Shown one piece after another: positions 26,598-35,027 of a stretch of 64,000 nt of DNA (position 1 is its first letter; the number at the start of each line of letters is the position of its first letter). Source of the DNA: Collimonas sp. OK412 (GTDB lineage Bacteria; Pseudomonadota; Gammaproteobacteria; Burkholderiales; Burkholderiaceae_D); the NCBI RefSeq assembly GCF_900112135.1, contig NZ_FOLC01000013.1, forward strand, positions 62,001-126,000. Reading direction: 5' to 3'. The position numbers and the translations under genes are program-made. Below the pieces are notes generated by a model. It was not told where the DNA came from, searched no databases, and was given only the letters and a program-made list of their open reading frames with translations.

Positions 26598-27412
26598 GCC
26601 AGGCTGTCATCAAACGGATTGCCGTGCTGGTGTCGATAGGCCGCCATCCGGTCAGCGGCGTGCCGCGCTATAGCCGTAACGACGCCGCCGCGCTGGACAT
26701 GGCCGGCAAGCTGGCGCAGCGCTCGGCTGGAACCAGCATCGATGTGATCCATGCCGGCGACGCCGGCAATCCAGCCCTGCCTGAATACCTGGCGTTGGGT
26801 GCGGCTAGCATCACCCTGGTCGAAGCCGCGGCGTCGCGGGAGGTATTGCCGGCATTGCAATCACAGCTGCAGGCTCAGTTGCAACCATATGACCTGGTGC
26901 TGTGCGGCAGCCGTGCCGAAGGCGGGGCGGCTAGCGGCATGCTGCCTTACCTGCTGGCGGCGCGCCTGGGCCTGCCGTTGCTGGCCGGCGTGGTTGCCGT
27001 GACGCCGGACCGGGACCGAGACCGGGACAGCATCGTCGCCCAGCAATATCTGCCCAAGGGCCGGCGCCGTGAAGTAGCGCTCAAGCTGCCGGCCCTGATG
27101 ACAGTCCATCCGCTGGCGCCAAACGGCTTGCGTTATGCCTACGCCAGGTTGCGTAGCGGCGAAATCAGGAAGCAGGCGTTTTCTGCTGCCGCGGCGGCGA
27201 GCGGCGATAGCGCCGGGGAATGGACGGTCGAACCTGCCAAAGCCGTGCCGCGCAAGCTGGTCGCGCCTGAAAAGCGCTCCGGCCATGCCCGCATGCAAGC
27301 CGCCACCGTGAGCGAAAGCCGCGGCGGCAAGGTGGTCCAGGACGGCAGCGCGGCCGACAAGGCGCAAGTGGTGCTGGCCTATCTGCGCGAGCATCGCCTG
27401 GTCGATTATTGA
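26594..27412 (+). CDS. etfB: Electron transfer flavoprotein beta subunit, dgc-associated
   Basis: The 272-residue FixA/EtfB-type protein shows VLVSIGRHPVSGVPRYSRND near the start and GSRAEGGAASGMLPYLLAARL (AMP-binding region, about 103-120). It forms the partner of the preceding alpha subunit; the ATGA overlap favours equal synthesis. It is shorter in conserved motifs than housekeeping EtfB, consistent with a diverged pathway-specific pair. gbcA follows after a 48-bp gap containing the dispersed 20-mer. Confidence 0.84.
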   Translation: MSQAVIKRIAVLVSIGRHPVSGVPRYSRNDAAALDMAGKLAQRSAGTSIDVIHAGDAGNPALPEYLALGAASITLVEAAASREVLPALQSQLQAQLQPYDLVLCGSRAEGGAASGMLPYLLAARLGLPLLAGVVAVTPDRDRDRDSIVAQQYLPKGRRREVALKLPALMTVHPLAPNGLRYAYARLRSGEIRKQAFSAAAAASGDSAGEWTVEPAKAVPRKLVAPEKRSGHARMQAATVSESRGGKVVQDGSAADKAQVVLAYLREHRLVDY

Positions 27413-27423
27413 TTTTATAAATG

Positions 27424-27443
27424 GGTTTGCAACCGGATTTGCA
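27424..27443. repeat. 20-bp dispersed element, copy 2
   Basis: Identical to GGTTTGCAACCGGATTTGCA at 4266-4285. Here the sequence continues AA, completing a TTTGCAA-N6-TTGCAAA palindrome in the etfB-gbcA gap. Confidence 0.6.
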
Positions 27444-27460
27444 AAGCGGCGGTTCCATCA

Positions 27461-28774
27461 ATGCAATGCATGGAGAAACAATTGAAAGTATCCAAAGAGA
27501 TTCAATCACTGATCGCTGAGCGCCTGCCTGGCCATAGCCTGGATGCGCCGTTTTACCTGAGCCCGGAAATCTTCGACCTGGATATCCGGGAGATTTTCAG
27601 CAAGCACTGGATCCATGTGGCGGTCGAGCCGGATATTCCCGAGCCGGGCGATTACGTCACGGTCGAGATCGGTCTCAATTCCATCGTGGTGGTGCGCGAC
27701 GACGACATGTCGGTGCGTGCTTATCACAATGTATGCCGCCATCGGGGCGCGCGTTTGTGTTCCGAACACAAGGGTTCGGTGGGCAACCTGGTCTGCCCTT
27801 ATCACCAGTGGACTTACAACCTGGACGGACAGCTGATCCATGCCGATCACATGGGCGAGAAATTCGACCGCAGCAAGCACGGCTTGAAGCCGGTGCACGT
27901 CGAGAACCTGGCCGGCCTGATATTCATCTGCCTGGCGGAACAGCCGCCGCAGGACTTTGCGGTCATGCGCGACGCCATGGCGCCCTATCTGCTGCCGCAC
28001 GGGCTGCAGGACTGCAAGATCGCCAAGCAGGTCGACCTGATCGAGGAGGGCAACTGGAAGCTGACGATGGAAAACAATCGCGAGTGCTATCACTGCGCGA
28101 GCAATCATCCTGAACTGACCGCCTCGCTGTTCGAGTTCGGTTTCGGCTACCAGTCGGCGCCTGGCAATGCAGAACAGATCGCCGAATTCGATCGCCTGGC
28201 CGCGCAGCGCTGCGCCGAATGGGAGCAGGGCGGCTTGCCGTCGGCGGAGATAGAGCGGCTGGACGAACTGGTGACCGGCTTCCGCACCCAGCGCCTGCCG
28301 CTGGACCGCGCCGGCGAATCGCAGACGCTGGATGGCAAGGTCGCTTCCGGCAAGCTGCTGGGACAGTTCGAACGCGCCGACCTGGGTGGCTTGTCATTCT
28401 GGACCCAGCCGAATTCCTGGCACCACTTCATGAGCGACCATATCGTCAGTTTTTCGGTCCTGCCCTTGTCGGCGGAACGCACCCTGGTGCGCACCAAATG
28501 GCTGGTGCATAAGGATGCGCGCGAAGGCATCGACTACCAGCTCGACAACCTGAGCGCGGTGTGGAACGCCACCAACGACCAGGACAAGCGGCTGGTCGAA
28601 CTGTCGCAGCAAGGAGCACGCAGCGCAGCCTATCAGCCCGGTCCTTATTCGCCGTTTACCGAGGGCCTGGTTGAGAAATTCTGCAGCTGGTACATCGGCC
28701 GCTTGTCGGCCGGCCTGGCTGCCGGTTCGGGCCCGGGCTCGGCAACCGTCATAGCGATCGCCGTGGAGAATTGA
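27461..28774 (+). CDS. gbcA: Glycine betaine monooxygenase, Rieske oxygenase subunit GbcA
   Basis: The 437-residue oxygenase converts glycine betaine to dimethylglycine plus formaldehyde using O2. The Rieske [2Fe-2S] ligands are CRHRGAR and CPYHQW (about residues 91-116). The mononuclear iron helix is MENNRECYHCASNHPEL (about 205-221). It pairs with GbcB just downstream. Start choice is open: ATG 27461 gives the longest product, but a TTG at 27482 has a better GGAG at 6-9 bases and would remove seven residues. Synteny with dgcAB and gbcB strongly favours betaine over other Rieske substrates such as carnitine or stachydrine. Confidence 0.9.
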   Translation: MQCMEKQLKVSKEIQSLIAERLPGHSLDAPFYLSPEIFDLDIREIFSKHWIHVAVEPDIPEPGDYVTVEIGLNSIVVVRDDDMSVRAYHNVCRHRGARLCSEHKGSVGNLVCPYHQWTYNLDGQLIHADHMGEKFDRSKHGLKPVHVENLAGLIFICLAEQPPQDFAVMRDAMAPYLLPHGLQDCKIAKQVDLIEEGNWKLTMENNRECYHCASNHPELTASLFEFGFGYQSAPGNAEQIAEFDRLAAQRCAEWEQGGLPSAEIERLDELVTGFRTQRLPLDRAGESQTLDGKVASGKLLGQFERADLGGLSFWTQPNSWHHFMSDHIVSFSVLPLSAERTLVRTKWLVHKDAREGIDYQLDNLSAVWNATNDQDKRLVELSQQGARSAAYQPGPYSPFTEGLVEKFCSWYIGRLSAGLAAGSGPGSATVIAIAVEN

Positions 28775-28804
28775 TTGAAAGCCGAAATATTGCCAGGGCC
28801 GGTC

Positions 28805-29905
28805 ATGGATACTTATAAACTGAATCGCCGGAATTTCTGGGACAGCATGCCGCCGCTGTGGAACAGCGACAGCGAAGAGATGCTGGCCTGCTGCCAGGTG
28901 CGGGCAGAGACGCACGATGTAAAGAGTTTTTTCTTCGCCGCGCCCGGCGGCGGCGCCTTTGCGTTCCAGCCCGGCCAGTTCATCACGCTGGAGCTGGAAA
29001 TCAACGGCGAAGCGATCAACCGCTGCTACACCATTTCATCCTCGCCGGCACGGCCGCACACGATTTCGATCACGGTCAAGCGGGTTCCCGGCGGGCCGGT
29101 CTCGAACTGGCTGCACGACAATCTCAAGGCCGGCGACAAGCTCAAGGTGCTGCGCGCAGCCGGCGAATTTACCTGCGCTGTCTATCCGGCGGAAAAATAC
29201 CTCTTCCTCTCGGCCGGCTCGGGCATCACGCCGCTGATGTCGATGTCGCGCGCGCATCATGACCTGTGCGACGACCGGGACATCGTTTTCGTCCACAGCG
29301 CGCGCACGCCGGACGACATCATCTTCGAACGCGAGCTGAGCCTGATCGCTGCCAGCCAGCAGAATTTCCGCACGCGCTTCATCTGCGAGCGGCTGGGCCA
29401 GCGGCGCGACTGGTCGGGTCCGACCGGCATGCTGTCGCTGGCGGCGCTGAAGCTGATGGCGCCCGATTTCATGGAGCGGGAAATCTTCGTCTGCGGCCCC
29501 GCGCCTTACATGAAAGCGGTGCGCGGCATGCTCGACGAAGCCGGTTTCGACCGTGCCCGCTACCACGAAGAAAGTTTTTCCTTCGAGGCGTTGCAACAGG
29601 AGAGCCAACCGCAGGCAACGCCAGAAAACGCACCGGCAGCAACCGGCTTCGAAGTCAATTTCCAGAAAAGCATGCGCCAAATCACCTGCGGTCCGCAGCA
29701 GCATGTGCTGGACGCCGCCCGCAACGCAGGCGTCCGCCTGGCATCCTCATGCGCCCAAGGCATGTGCGGCACCTGCAAGGTCAAGCTGGTGTCCGGAACG
29801 GTAGACATGCAGCACAAAGGCGGCATCCGCCAACGCGAAATCGACCAAGGCATGGTGCTCCTCTGCTGCAGCAAACCGCTAAGCAACCTGGTCGTAGACA
29901 AATAA
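28805..29905 (+). CDS. gbcB: Glycine betaine monooxygenase reductase subunit GbcB
   Basis: The 366-residue protein passes electrons from NAD(P)H to GbcA. It has an FAD-binding ferredoxin-reductase domain (RCYTISSSP-type motif NRCYTISSSPARPHT; NAD motif LSAGSGITPLMSM) and a C-terminal plant-type [2Fe-2S] ferredoxin (CAQGMCGTCKVKLVSG and a distal Cys in LLCCSKP). A TTG at 28775, right after the gbcA stop, would add ten residues; ATG 28805 with AGGG upstream gives the size known for GbcB. The stop codon abuts a copy of the GGGTCAGAGTCGAATT repeat. Confidence 0.9.
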   Translation: MDTYKLNRRNFWDSMPPLWNSDSEEMLACCQVRAETHDVKSFFFAAPGGGAFAFQPGQFITLELEINGEAINRCYTISSSPARPHTISITVKRVPGGPVSNWLHDNLKAGDKLKVLRAAGEFTCAVYPAEKYLFLSAGSGITPLMSMSRAHHDLCDDRDIVFVHSARTPDDIIFERELSLIAASQQNFRTRFICERLGQRRDWSGPTGMLSLAALKLMAPDFMEREIFVCGPAPYMKAVRGMLDEAGFDRARYHEESFSFEALQQESQPQATPENAPAATGFEVNFQKSMRQITCGPQQHVLDAARNAGVRLASSCAQGMCGTCKVKLVSGTVDMQHKGGIRQREIDQGMVLLCCSKPLSNLVVDK

Positions 29906-29958
29906 TTAGGGTCAGAGTCGAATTGTTTTTAAAATTAATTCGACTCTGACCCTAATTA
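29903..29958. repeat. Perfect 22-bp inverted pair of the GGGTCAGAGTCGAATT repeat
   Basis: Arms 29903-29924 and 29937-29958 are exact reverse complements around a 12-base A/T loop. The left arm begins on the gbcB stop codon TAA. The hairpin could end or stabilise the gbc transcript before the next gene. Confidence 0.9.
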
Positions 29959-29998
29959 AAGCAGCAGCACCGATTGGAATATATTGAAGGGGTTGAGC

Positions 29999-30856
29999 AT
30001 GAGTCTGATACGAAAATTATGTTGGCTGATCGTTGCGCTGGCGTGCGTGGCTGGTGCGGGAGGGGCGGCGGCGGATGGCAAGCCGGGGATCAAGATCGGC
30101 TATGTGGAAGGATGGTCGGACAGTGTGGCGACTACTTATGTCGCGGCGCAGATCATCCGGCAGCACTTGGGGTATGAGGTCAAGCTGGTGCCGGTTTCCG
30201 CCGGACTGATGTGGCAGGGCGTGGCGCGTGGCGACCTGGACGCCACCATGTCGGCCTGGCTGCCGGTGACGCAGGGTGCGTATTACGAGAAGCTGAAGGA
30301 CAAGGTGGTGAACCTGGGGGTGAATTATCCGGGCGCCAGGATCGGGCTGATCGTGCCTGCTTACGTGAATGCCGGCAGCATTGCCGATCTGCCTGCGCAG
30401 AAGGCTGCGTTCGAGGGACGCATCGTCGGCATCGATGCCGGCGCCGGGGTCATGACCAAGACGGAACTGGCGATCAAGGACTACGGGCTGGATTACAAGC
30501 TGGTGCCTAGTTCGGGCAGCGGCATGGTGGCCGAGCTGGAGCGTTCGATCCGCAACAACAAGGCGATTGCGGTGACCGGCTGGGTGCCGCACTGGATGTT
30601 CGCCAAGTGGAAACTCAAGTTCCTGGACGATCCGAAAAAGGTCTACGGCGAAGCCGAGCATGTCGACAGCATCGCCAATCCTGGCCTGGAAGCGAAGGCC
30701 AGGCCGGTCAACGATCTGCTGAAGCGTTTCTCATGGCAGCCGGGCGAAATCGACAGCGTCATGCTGGCCATTGAAAACGGCGCCAAGCCGGAAGCGGCGG
30801 CCAAGCAATGGGTCGATGCGCATCCGCAGCGCGTCAGCCAGTGGCTGCAGAAGTAG
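29999..30856 (+). CDS. Glycine betaine/quaternary amine ABC transporter substrate-binding protein
   Basis: The 285-residue periplasmic protein (signal peptide about 1-25, ending GGAAADG) belongs to the OpuAC family. The fold markers KIGYVEGWSDSVATTYVA, MSAWLPVTQ and TGWVPHWMFAKWKLKFLDDP include tryptophans expected in the aromatic cage that binds trimethylammonium groups. It has no permease or ATPase beside it, so it may feed the transporter at 33837-35916. Start 29999 has AAGGGG about 8 bases upstream; ORF extension to 29984 lacks support. The ligand could be betaine, choline or carnitine. Confidence 0.85.
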   Translation: MSLIRKLCWLIVALACVAGAGGAAADGKPGIKIGYVEGWSDSVATTYVAAQIIRQHLGYEVKLVPVSAGLMWQGVARGDLDATMSAWLPVTQGAYYEKLKDKVVNLGVNYPGARIGLIVPAYVNAGSIADLPAQKAAFEGRIVGIDAGAGVMTKTELAIKDYGLDYKLVPSSGSGMVAELERSIRNNKAIAVTGWVPHWMFAKWKLKFLDDPKKVYGEAEHVDSIANPGLEAKARPVNDLLKRFSWQPGEIDSVMLAIENGAKPEAAAKQWVDAHPQRVSQWLQK

Positions 30857-30989
30857 AGCGCTCAGGTTTTAAAGCAGGGTGACGCGGCGCTAGCGTTGTC
30901 ATCGGATTTCCTTTGGCGTTACTATGGTCCATCGCTGTGCCGGTATCATGCCCGGCAGTCGGCCATGTAGCGCAGTTAAAAGGATGCCT

Positions 30990-32267
30990 ATGGACCTGCT
31001 TATTCGTAATGCCACGCTGCCGGACGGCAGGAGCGGTGTTGATATCGCCATGGCCGACGGCCGCATCCAGGCAGTCGGCTCGGCGCTCGCGGTCAGCGCC
31101 GCCCAGGAGATCGATGCCGGCGGCAACCTGGTGACGCCGCCGTTGGTCGATGCGCATTTTCATATGGATGCCACCCTCAGCTATGGGCTGCCGCGCGTTA
31201 ACAGCTCCGGTACGCTGCTGGAAGGAATCGCGCTGTGGGGCGAGCTGAAACCGGTGCTGACGCAGGAAGCGCTGGTCGCCAGGGCAATGCAATATTGCGA
31301 CTGGGCCGTGGCGCGCGGCTTGCTGGCGATCCGCTCGCATGTCGATATCTGCGACGACCGCTTGCTTGCGGTAGAAGCGCTGCTGCACGTCAAGCGCCAG
31401 GTGGCGCCTTACCTTGACTTGCAGTTGGTGGCGTTTCCGCAAGATGGACTGTTGCGCAGCCCAAGCGCGTTTGCCAACCTGAAGCGAGCGATTGCCATGG
31501 GAGTCGATGTGGTCGGCGGCATCCCGCATTTTGAACGCACCATGGCCGACGGCGCCGAGTCGGTCCGCCTGCTGTGCGAGTTTGCCGCGGAAAAGGGCTT
31601 GCGCGTCGACATGCATTGCGACGAATCGGACGACCCCATGTCGCGTCATATCGAAACCCTGGCATTTCATGCGCAGCGGCTGGGGTTGCAAGGCCGGGTG
31701 ACAGGATCGCACCTGACCTCAATGCATTCGATGGACAACTACTATGTCAGCAAGCTGCTGCCGCTGATCCGCGAAGCGGGGGTGGCGGCGATCGCCAATC
31801 CTCTGATCAACATCACCTTGCAGGGCCGGCATGACAGCTATCCGAAACGCCGCGGCATGACCCGCGTGCCGGAAATGCTGGCGGCCGGCATCGATGTCGC
31901 TTTCGGCCACGATTGCGTGATGGATCCCTGGTACAGCCTGGGCTCAGGCGACATGCTGGAGGTGGCGCACATGGGCCTGCACGTGGCGCAGATGACCGGG
32001 CAGGAAGCGATGCACGCCTGTTTCCTGGCCGTGACGGAAACGCCGGCGCGGATACTCGGCCTGAGCGGCTACGGTTTGACGCCTGGCTGCAACGCCGACC
32101 TGGTGGTGCTCGATGCGCGCAGCACGGTCGAAGCGATCAGGCTGCGTGCCGGCAGAAGATATGTGATCCGGCGCGGCAAGGTCATCAGCCAGTCGCCGGC
32201 AATACAGGCTACGCTGGCGCTGCCGGGCCGGCCGGCAACGGTCGATTTCCGCTTGCATCCCGGTTGA
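30990..32267 (+). CDS. CodA-like amidohydrolase (cytosine deaminase family, altered specificity residue)
   Basis: The 425-residue metal-dependent deaminase aligns with E. coli CodA throughout: HFHMDATLSYG, SHVDICD, HCDESDD, GSHLTSMHS, NPLINITLQGR and FGHDCVMDPW. CodA has HDDVFDPW, where the second Asp (Asp314) helps restrict the enzyme to cytosine; it is Cys here. CodA homologues lacking this Asp have been shown to deaminate 5-methylcytosine. A related enzyme class deaminates creatinine to N-methylhydantoin, a route to sarcosine, which would suit the betaine/sarcosine context. The ATG at 30990 (AGG upstream) is preferred to 30984. Confidence 0.8.
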   Translation: MDLLIRNATLPDGRSGVDIAMADGRIQAVGSALAVSAAQEIDAGGNLVTPPLVDAHFHMDATLSYGLPRVNSSGTLLEGIALWGELKPVLTQEALVARAMQYCDWAVARGLLAIRSHVDICDDRLLAVEALLHVKRQVAPYLDLQLVAFPQDGLLRSPSAFANLKRAIAMGVDVVGGIPHFERTMADGAESVRLLCEFAAEKGLRVDMHCDESDDPMSRHIETLAFHAQRLGLQGRVTGSHLTSMHSMDNYYVSKLLPLIREAGVAAIANPLINITLQGRHDSYPKRRGMTRVPEMLAAGIDVAFGHDCVMDPWYSLGSGDMLEVAHMGLHVAQMTGQEAMHACFLAVTETPARILGLSGYGLTPGCNADLVVLDARSTVEAIRLRAGRRYVIRRGKVISQSPAIQATLALPGRPATVDFRLHPG

Positions 32268-32391
32268 GCGAGGACGCCTGGAGCAGGCTGTTGAAAAGAA
32301 CCGAAGCCATGCGCATCCGATGACTTCGGCAATGCGCCTCGCGTTTGCCGGAGCAGCATTTTTCTCGCGAAGCGACCGGGGACCTGGACGA

Positions 32392-33270
32392 TCAGAAGGT
32401 CTTGGTCAGCGACAGCACCAGCGTCGTGGCCAGCGGGTTGGATACCTCGGCTTGGCCCGCCGAATTCAGCACGCCGGTGGTGTAGTGGTCATAAACGCCA
32501 TTCTTGCCCCAGCCTTTGGTGACCGCGCCGGCGACAGTCCAGCCGCCGTCAAACGCCTTGGACAGGGCGATTTTGCCGTCCTGGAAACTGTAGGCAGAGA
32601 AATTCCTCACCCGCTCGTTACCGTAGTGCAGCAGCAGGCTGTAGCCGCTGCCGAGGTCGAACGTGCCGTTCAGGTCCAGGTAGCCCGAGCCGCGGCTGTG
32701 CTGGCCGCTGCCTATGCCTAGCGTTGCGCTGTTGTAGCCGAAATAGTCAGGCGTGTAAGTCAGCCAGTATTTGACGTTGAACCACTTGTAGGTCAGCGAG
32801 GCGACCGCTTCGCCGTAGTTGTATTTGGTTTTTGCAAACGACGCTTCGGCGCCGGGGTAGAGGTAATAGTAGATCTGCCCGGTGTAGGTGAAATCGCCGG
32901 CGGTGCCGGTGTAACCGCCGTACAGGTCCCACTCGACCGAACCGCCTTCGATGAAATGATCGCTGACGGTCGACATCCAGGTGCCGGCAAACAGGCCGCT
33001 CGGATGTGCATAGTCAAAGCCGCCCTGGATGGCGGGTTTGCCCCAGGTCTGGCGGAAGCCGCGCGACACGTATTGCGAGGCGATGGTGACGTTGGCGGTG
33101 AACGGCGATGCAGGTGCGGCAGCCGATGCTGCGGCAGCCGGTGCCGCGGCGGACGGCGCCGTAGCGGCGCTGCTGTCGATGGCCTGGGCCGATGCCGGCA
33201 ACTGGAAACTGAATGCGACGGCCGCGGCAAGCCACGGGTAACTGCGGGTCCTGCTGGATTTCTGAAGCAT
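32392..33270 (-). CDS. TorF-family putative porin
   Basis: The 292-residue outer-membrane protein has a signal peptide (about 1-30), an Ala/Pro-rich stretch (about 35-60) and a beta-barrel region starting ANVTIASQYVSRGFRQTWGKPAIQGG. This start is the hallmark of the TIGR02001/Gcw_chp family. It ends in the C-terminal Phe typical of barrels (LSLTKTF). Start 33270 has AGGGGAG upstream; the longer frame to 33369 does not. Reading against the flanking genes, it may give the outer-membrane route for betaine-type solutes; the substrate is not known. Confidence 0.8.
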   Translation of the reverse strand: MLQKSSRTRSYPWLAAAVAFSFQLPASAQAIDSSAATAPSAAAPAAAASAAAPASPFTANVTIASQYVSRGFRQTWGKPAIQGGFDYAHPSGLFAGTWMSTVSDHFIEGGSVEWDLYGGYTGTAGDFTYTGQIYYYLYPGAEASFAKTKYNYGEAVASLTYKWFNVKYWLTYTPDYFGYNSATLGIGSGQHSRGSGYLDLNGTFDLGSGYSLLLHYGNERVRNFSAYSFQDGKIALSKAFDGGWTVAGAVTKGWGKNGVYDHYTTGVLNSAGQAEVSNPLATTLVLSLTKTF

Positions 33271-33462
33271 GCTGACAACTCCCCTTTTGGTGTATTTCCA
33301 TTTTGATATCAATCGCCTGTCTTGCCGATTGCGCCTTCGCGATATCGTGATAGCAAGCGATTGCAGCAACAGGAAACAAGGCTGTGCGGCTCGCTCGGTT
33401 TTATTGCTCGCTTCGATACCTGCAGATAATTATTGTCCCGGCAGGAAAACCTAACTCCCTGC

Positions 33463-33492
33463 AATTGCGACTAAAAATGATGGAATTGCGAC
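33463..33492 (+). promoter_or_regulatory. Direct repeats AATTGCGAC, 21 bp apart
   Basis: AATTGCGAC occurs at 33463-33471 and 33484-33492. The second reads ATTGCGACAT, whose exact reverse complement ATGTCGCAAT lies just after the GbdR-like gene (37106-37115 region). The 21-bp period suits AraC-type dimers. Role is inferred. Confidence 0.4.
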
Positions 33493-33533
33493 ATAAAAAA
33501 ATCGACTGGTGACGGACAGGCAATGGCTAGTCA

Positions 33534-33549
33534 TGGCACGACAAGTGCT
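33534..33549 (+). promoter_or_regulatory. Possible sigma-54 promoter
   Basis: TGGCACGACAAGTGCT keeps the GG and GC doublets exactly 10 bases apart and matches TGGCACN5TTGC except for one base (GTGC). The 5' leader to the ATPase gene would be about 290 bases, which is long, so this is tentative. Confidence 0.3.
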
Positions 33550-33608
33550 TCGTCGTTTTTGATTAAGTGCTTGTCGTAAATCGTCATCCGGCAAAAAACC
33601 TTTGTCGC
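33549..33608 (+). promoter_or_regulatory. Phased GTCG/GTCA half-sites upstream of the transporter
   Basis: GTCG or GTCA occurs at 33552, 33573, 33583 and 33604, offsets of 21, 10 and 21 bp, so all lie on one DNA face. The longer matches are AAGTGCTTCGTCG, AAGTGCTTGTCG, ATCGTCAT and TTTGTCGC. Similar words precede glyA and sdaA. Likely target of the GbdR-type regulators, by inference. Confidence 0.4.
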
Positions 33609-33836
33609 GACTATGTGAATAACGTAAGACGAATTTTTCTCATGGATTTCCCGCCGTCGTAAGGGCGCCGGACAATGCGTTGCCGCTTGTCTTCCCAGCC
33701 GTGCTGCACATACACTCTGCAGCAGTGGATTTGAAACAAGCGGGCAAGGACGGCCAGACCCGCACGCTAGCGATTTGTTGCAGTGAGGAATGATCCCGGC
33801 TGCAATAGCGTCGAATGCACAATCAGGAGACAGGTA

Positions 33837-35027
33837 ATGAAGTCTGCAAAAGTAGTAGTTGACCGTTTGTACAAGGTCTTCGGCAATAACCCGCAGTCAG
33901 CCCTGGACATGCTGGAGAGAGGGCAGTCGAAAGACCAGATATTTGCCGAGACCGGGCAGGTGGTCGGCGTGCAAAACGTGTCGTTCGAGGTGCAGGAGGG
34001 CGAGATATTCGTGCTGATGGGCTTGTCCGGTTCGGGCAAGTCGACCCTGATCCGGCTGATCAACCGCCTGGTCGATCCCAGCGCCGGCAATGTCCTGGTG
34101 GATGGCCAGAACGTGGCGCAGATGACGAATTCGCAATTGATCAAGCTGCGCCGGCGCGACATGAGCATGGTGTTCCAGTCGTTTGCGCTGATGCCGCACC
34201 GGACGGTGTTGTCGAATGCCTGCTTCGGCCTGGAAGTGGCCGGGGTCGGCAAGAAAGAGCGCGAGCGCCGCACCATGGCGGTGCTGGAGCAGGTCGGCCT
34301 GGCGTCGTTCGCCAACAAGCTGCCGTGCGAACTGTCGGGCGGCATGCAGCAGCGGGTCGGCCTGGCGCGGGCGCTGGCGGTCAACCCGTCGCTGATGATC
34401 ATGGATGAGGCGTTCTCCGCGCTCGATCCGCTCAAGCGCAAGGAAATGCAGGACGTGCTGCTGGATTTGCAAAAGGAACAGCAGCGCACCATCATTTTTG
34501 TCTCGCACGACCTGGAAGAAGCGCTGCGCATCGGCAGCCGCATCGCCATCATGGAGGGCGGCCGGCTGGTGCAGGTCGGCACCGCCCAGGAAATCATCGA
34601 CCATCCTGCCGAAGAATATGTGCGCGCCTTTTTCGACGGCGTCGACACCAACCGCTATCTCACCGCCGGCGACCTCATGCAAACCGATGCCGTGCCTCTG
34701 GTGGCTTCCGCCGGCGAGGTGCAGGCCAACGGCGACCTGTACCGCAGCAGCCGCTCCGATTATGCCTTCGTGGTGGACGCCGCGCGCAAGGTGCAAGGCA
34801 TCGTTGCCACGCGCCGCCATGCCGACGCCAGCGGCAACCTGCAGCTGAACGGGCTGGACCGCATCGACGTGATCCACCACCGCAGCAACCTGGAAGATGT
34901 GATGGACCGGCTGATCAGCAGCCGCAGTCCATTGCCGGTGGTGGACGGCGACGGCTGCTATTGCGGTGCGATCAGCCAGTCCATGGTGCTCCAAGCTTTG
35001 TCAAAATCCCGAGGTTCGCATGTCTGA
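33837..35027 (+). CDS. Quaternary amine ABC transporter ATP-binding protein (ProV/OpuAA/CbcV type)
   Basis: The 396-residue ATPase powers uptake of choline/betaine-type solutes. It has Walker A GLSGSGKST (about 66), signature LSGGMQQRVGLARAL (about 166), Walker B LMIMDEAFSALDP and a C-terminal CBS-type regulatory region (about 285-396, ending in IDVIHHRSNLEDVMD), as in osmoregulated OpuA/ProV systems. AGGAGA lies 7 bases before the ATG. Its stop overlaps the permease start by 8 bases. The nearby pathway suggests nutrient uptake rather than osmoprotection. Confidence 0.92.
   Translation: MKSAKVVVDRLYKVFGNNPQSALDMLERGQSKDQIFAETGQVVGVQNVSFEVQEGEIFVLMGLSGSGKSTLIRLINRLVDPSAGNVLVDGQNVAQMTNSQLIKLRRRDMSMVFQSFALMPHRTVLSNACFGLEVAGVGKKERERRTMAVLEQVGLASFANKLPCELSGGMQQRVGLARALAVNPSLMIMDEAFSALDPLKRKEMQDVLLDLQKEQQRTIIFVSHDLEEALRIGSRIAIMEGGRLVQVGTAQEIIDHPAEEYVRAFFDGVDTNRYLTAGDLMQTDAVPLVASAGEVQANGDLYRSSRSDYAFVVDAARKVQGIVATRRHADASGNLQLNGLDRIDVIHHRSNLEDVMDRLISSRSPLPVVDGDGCYCGAISQSMVLQALSKSRGSHV

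Larger units (their letters stand above)
33271..33836. other. Long control region upstream of the betaine/choline transporter
   Basis: A 566-bp gap between divergent genes. I see no protein-coding ORF with good support. It contains two AATTGCGAC direct repeats 21 bp apart, phased GTCG/GTCA motifs between 33552 and 33607, and a sigma-54-like sequence, listed separately. Confidence 0.7.
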
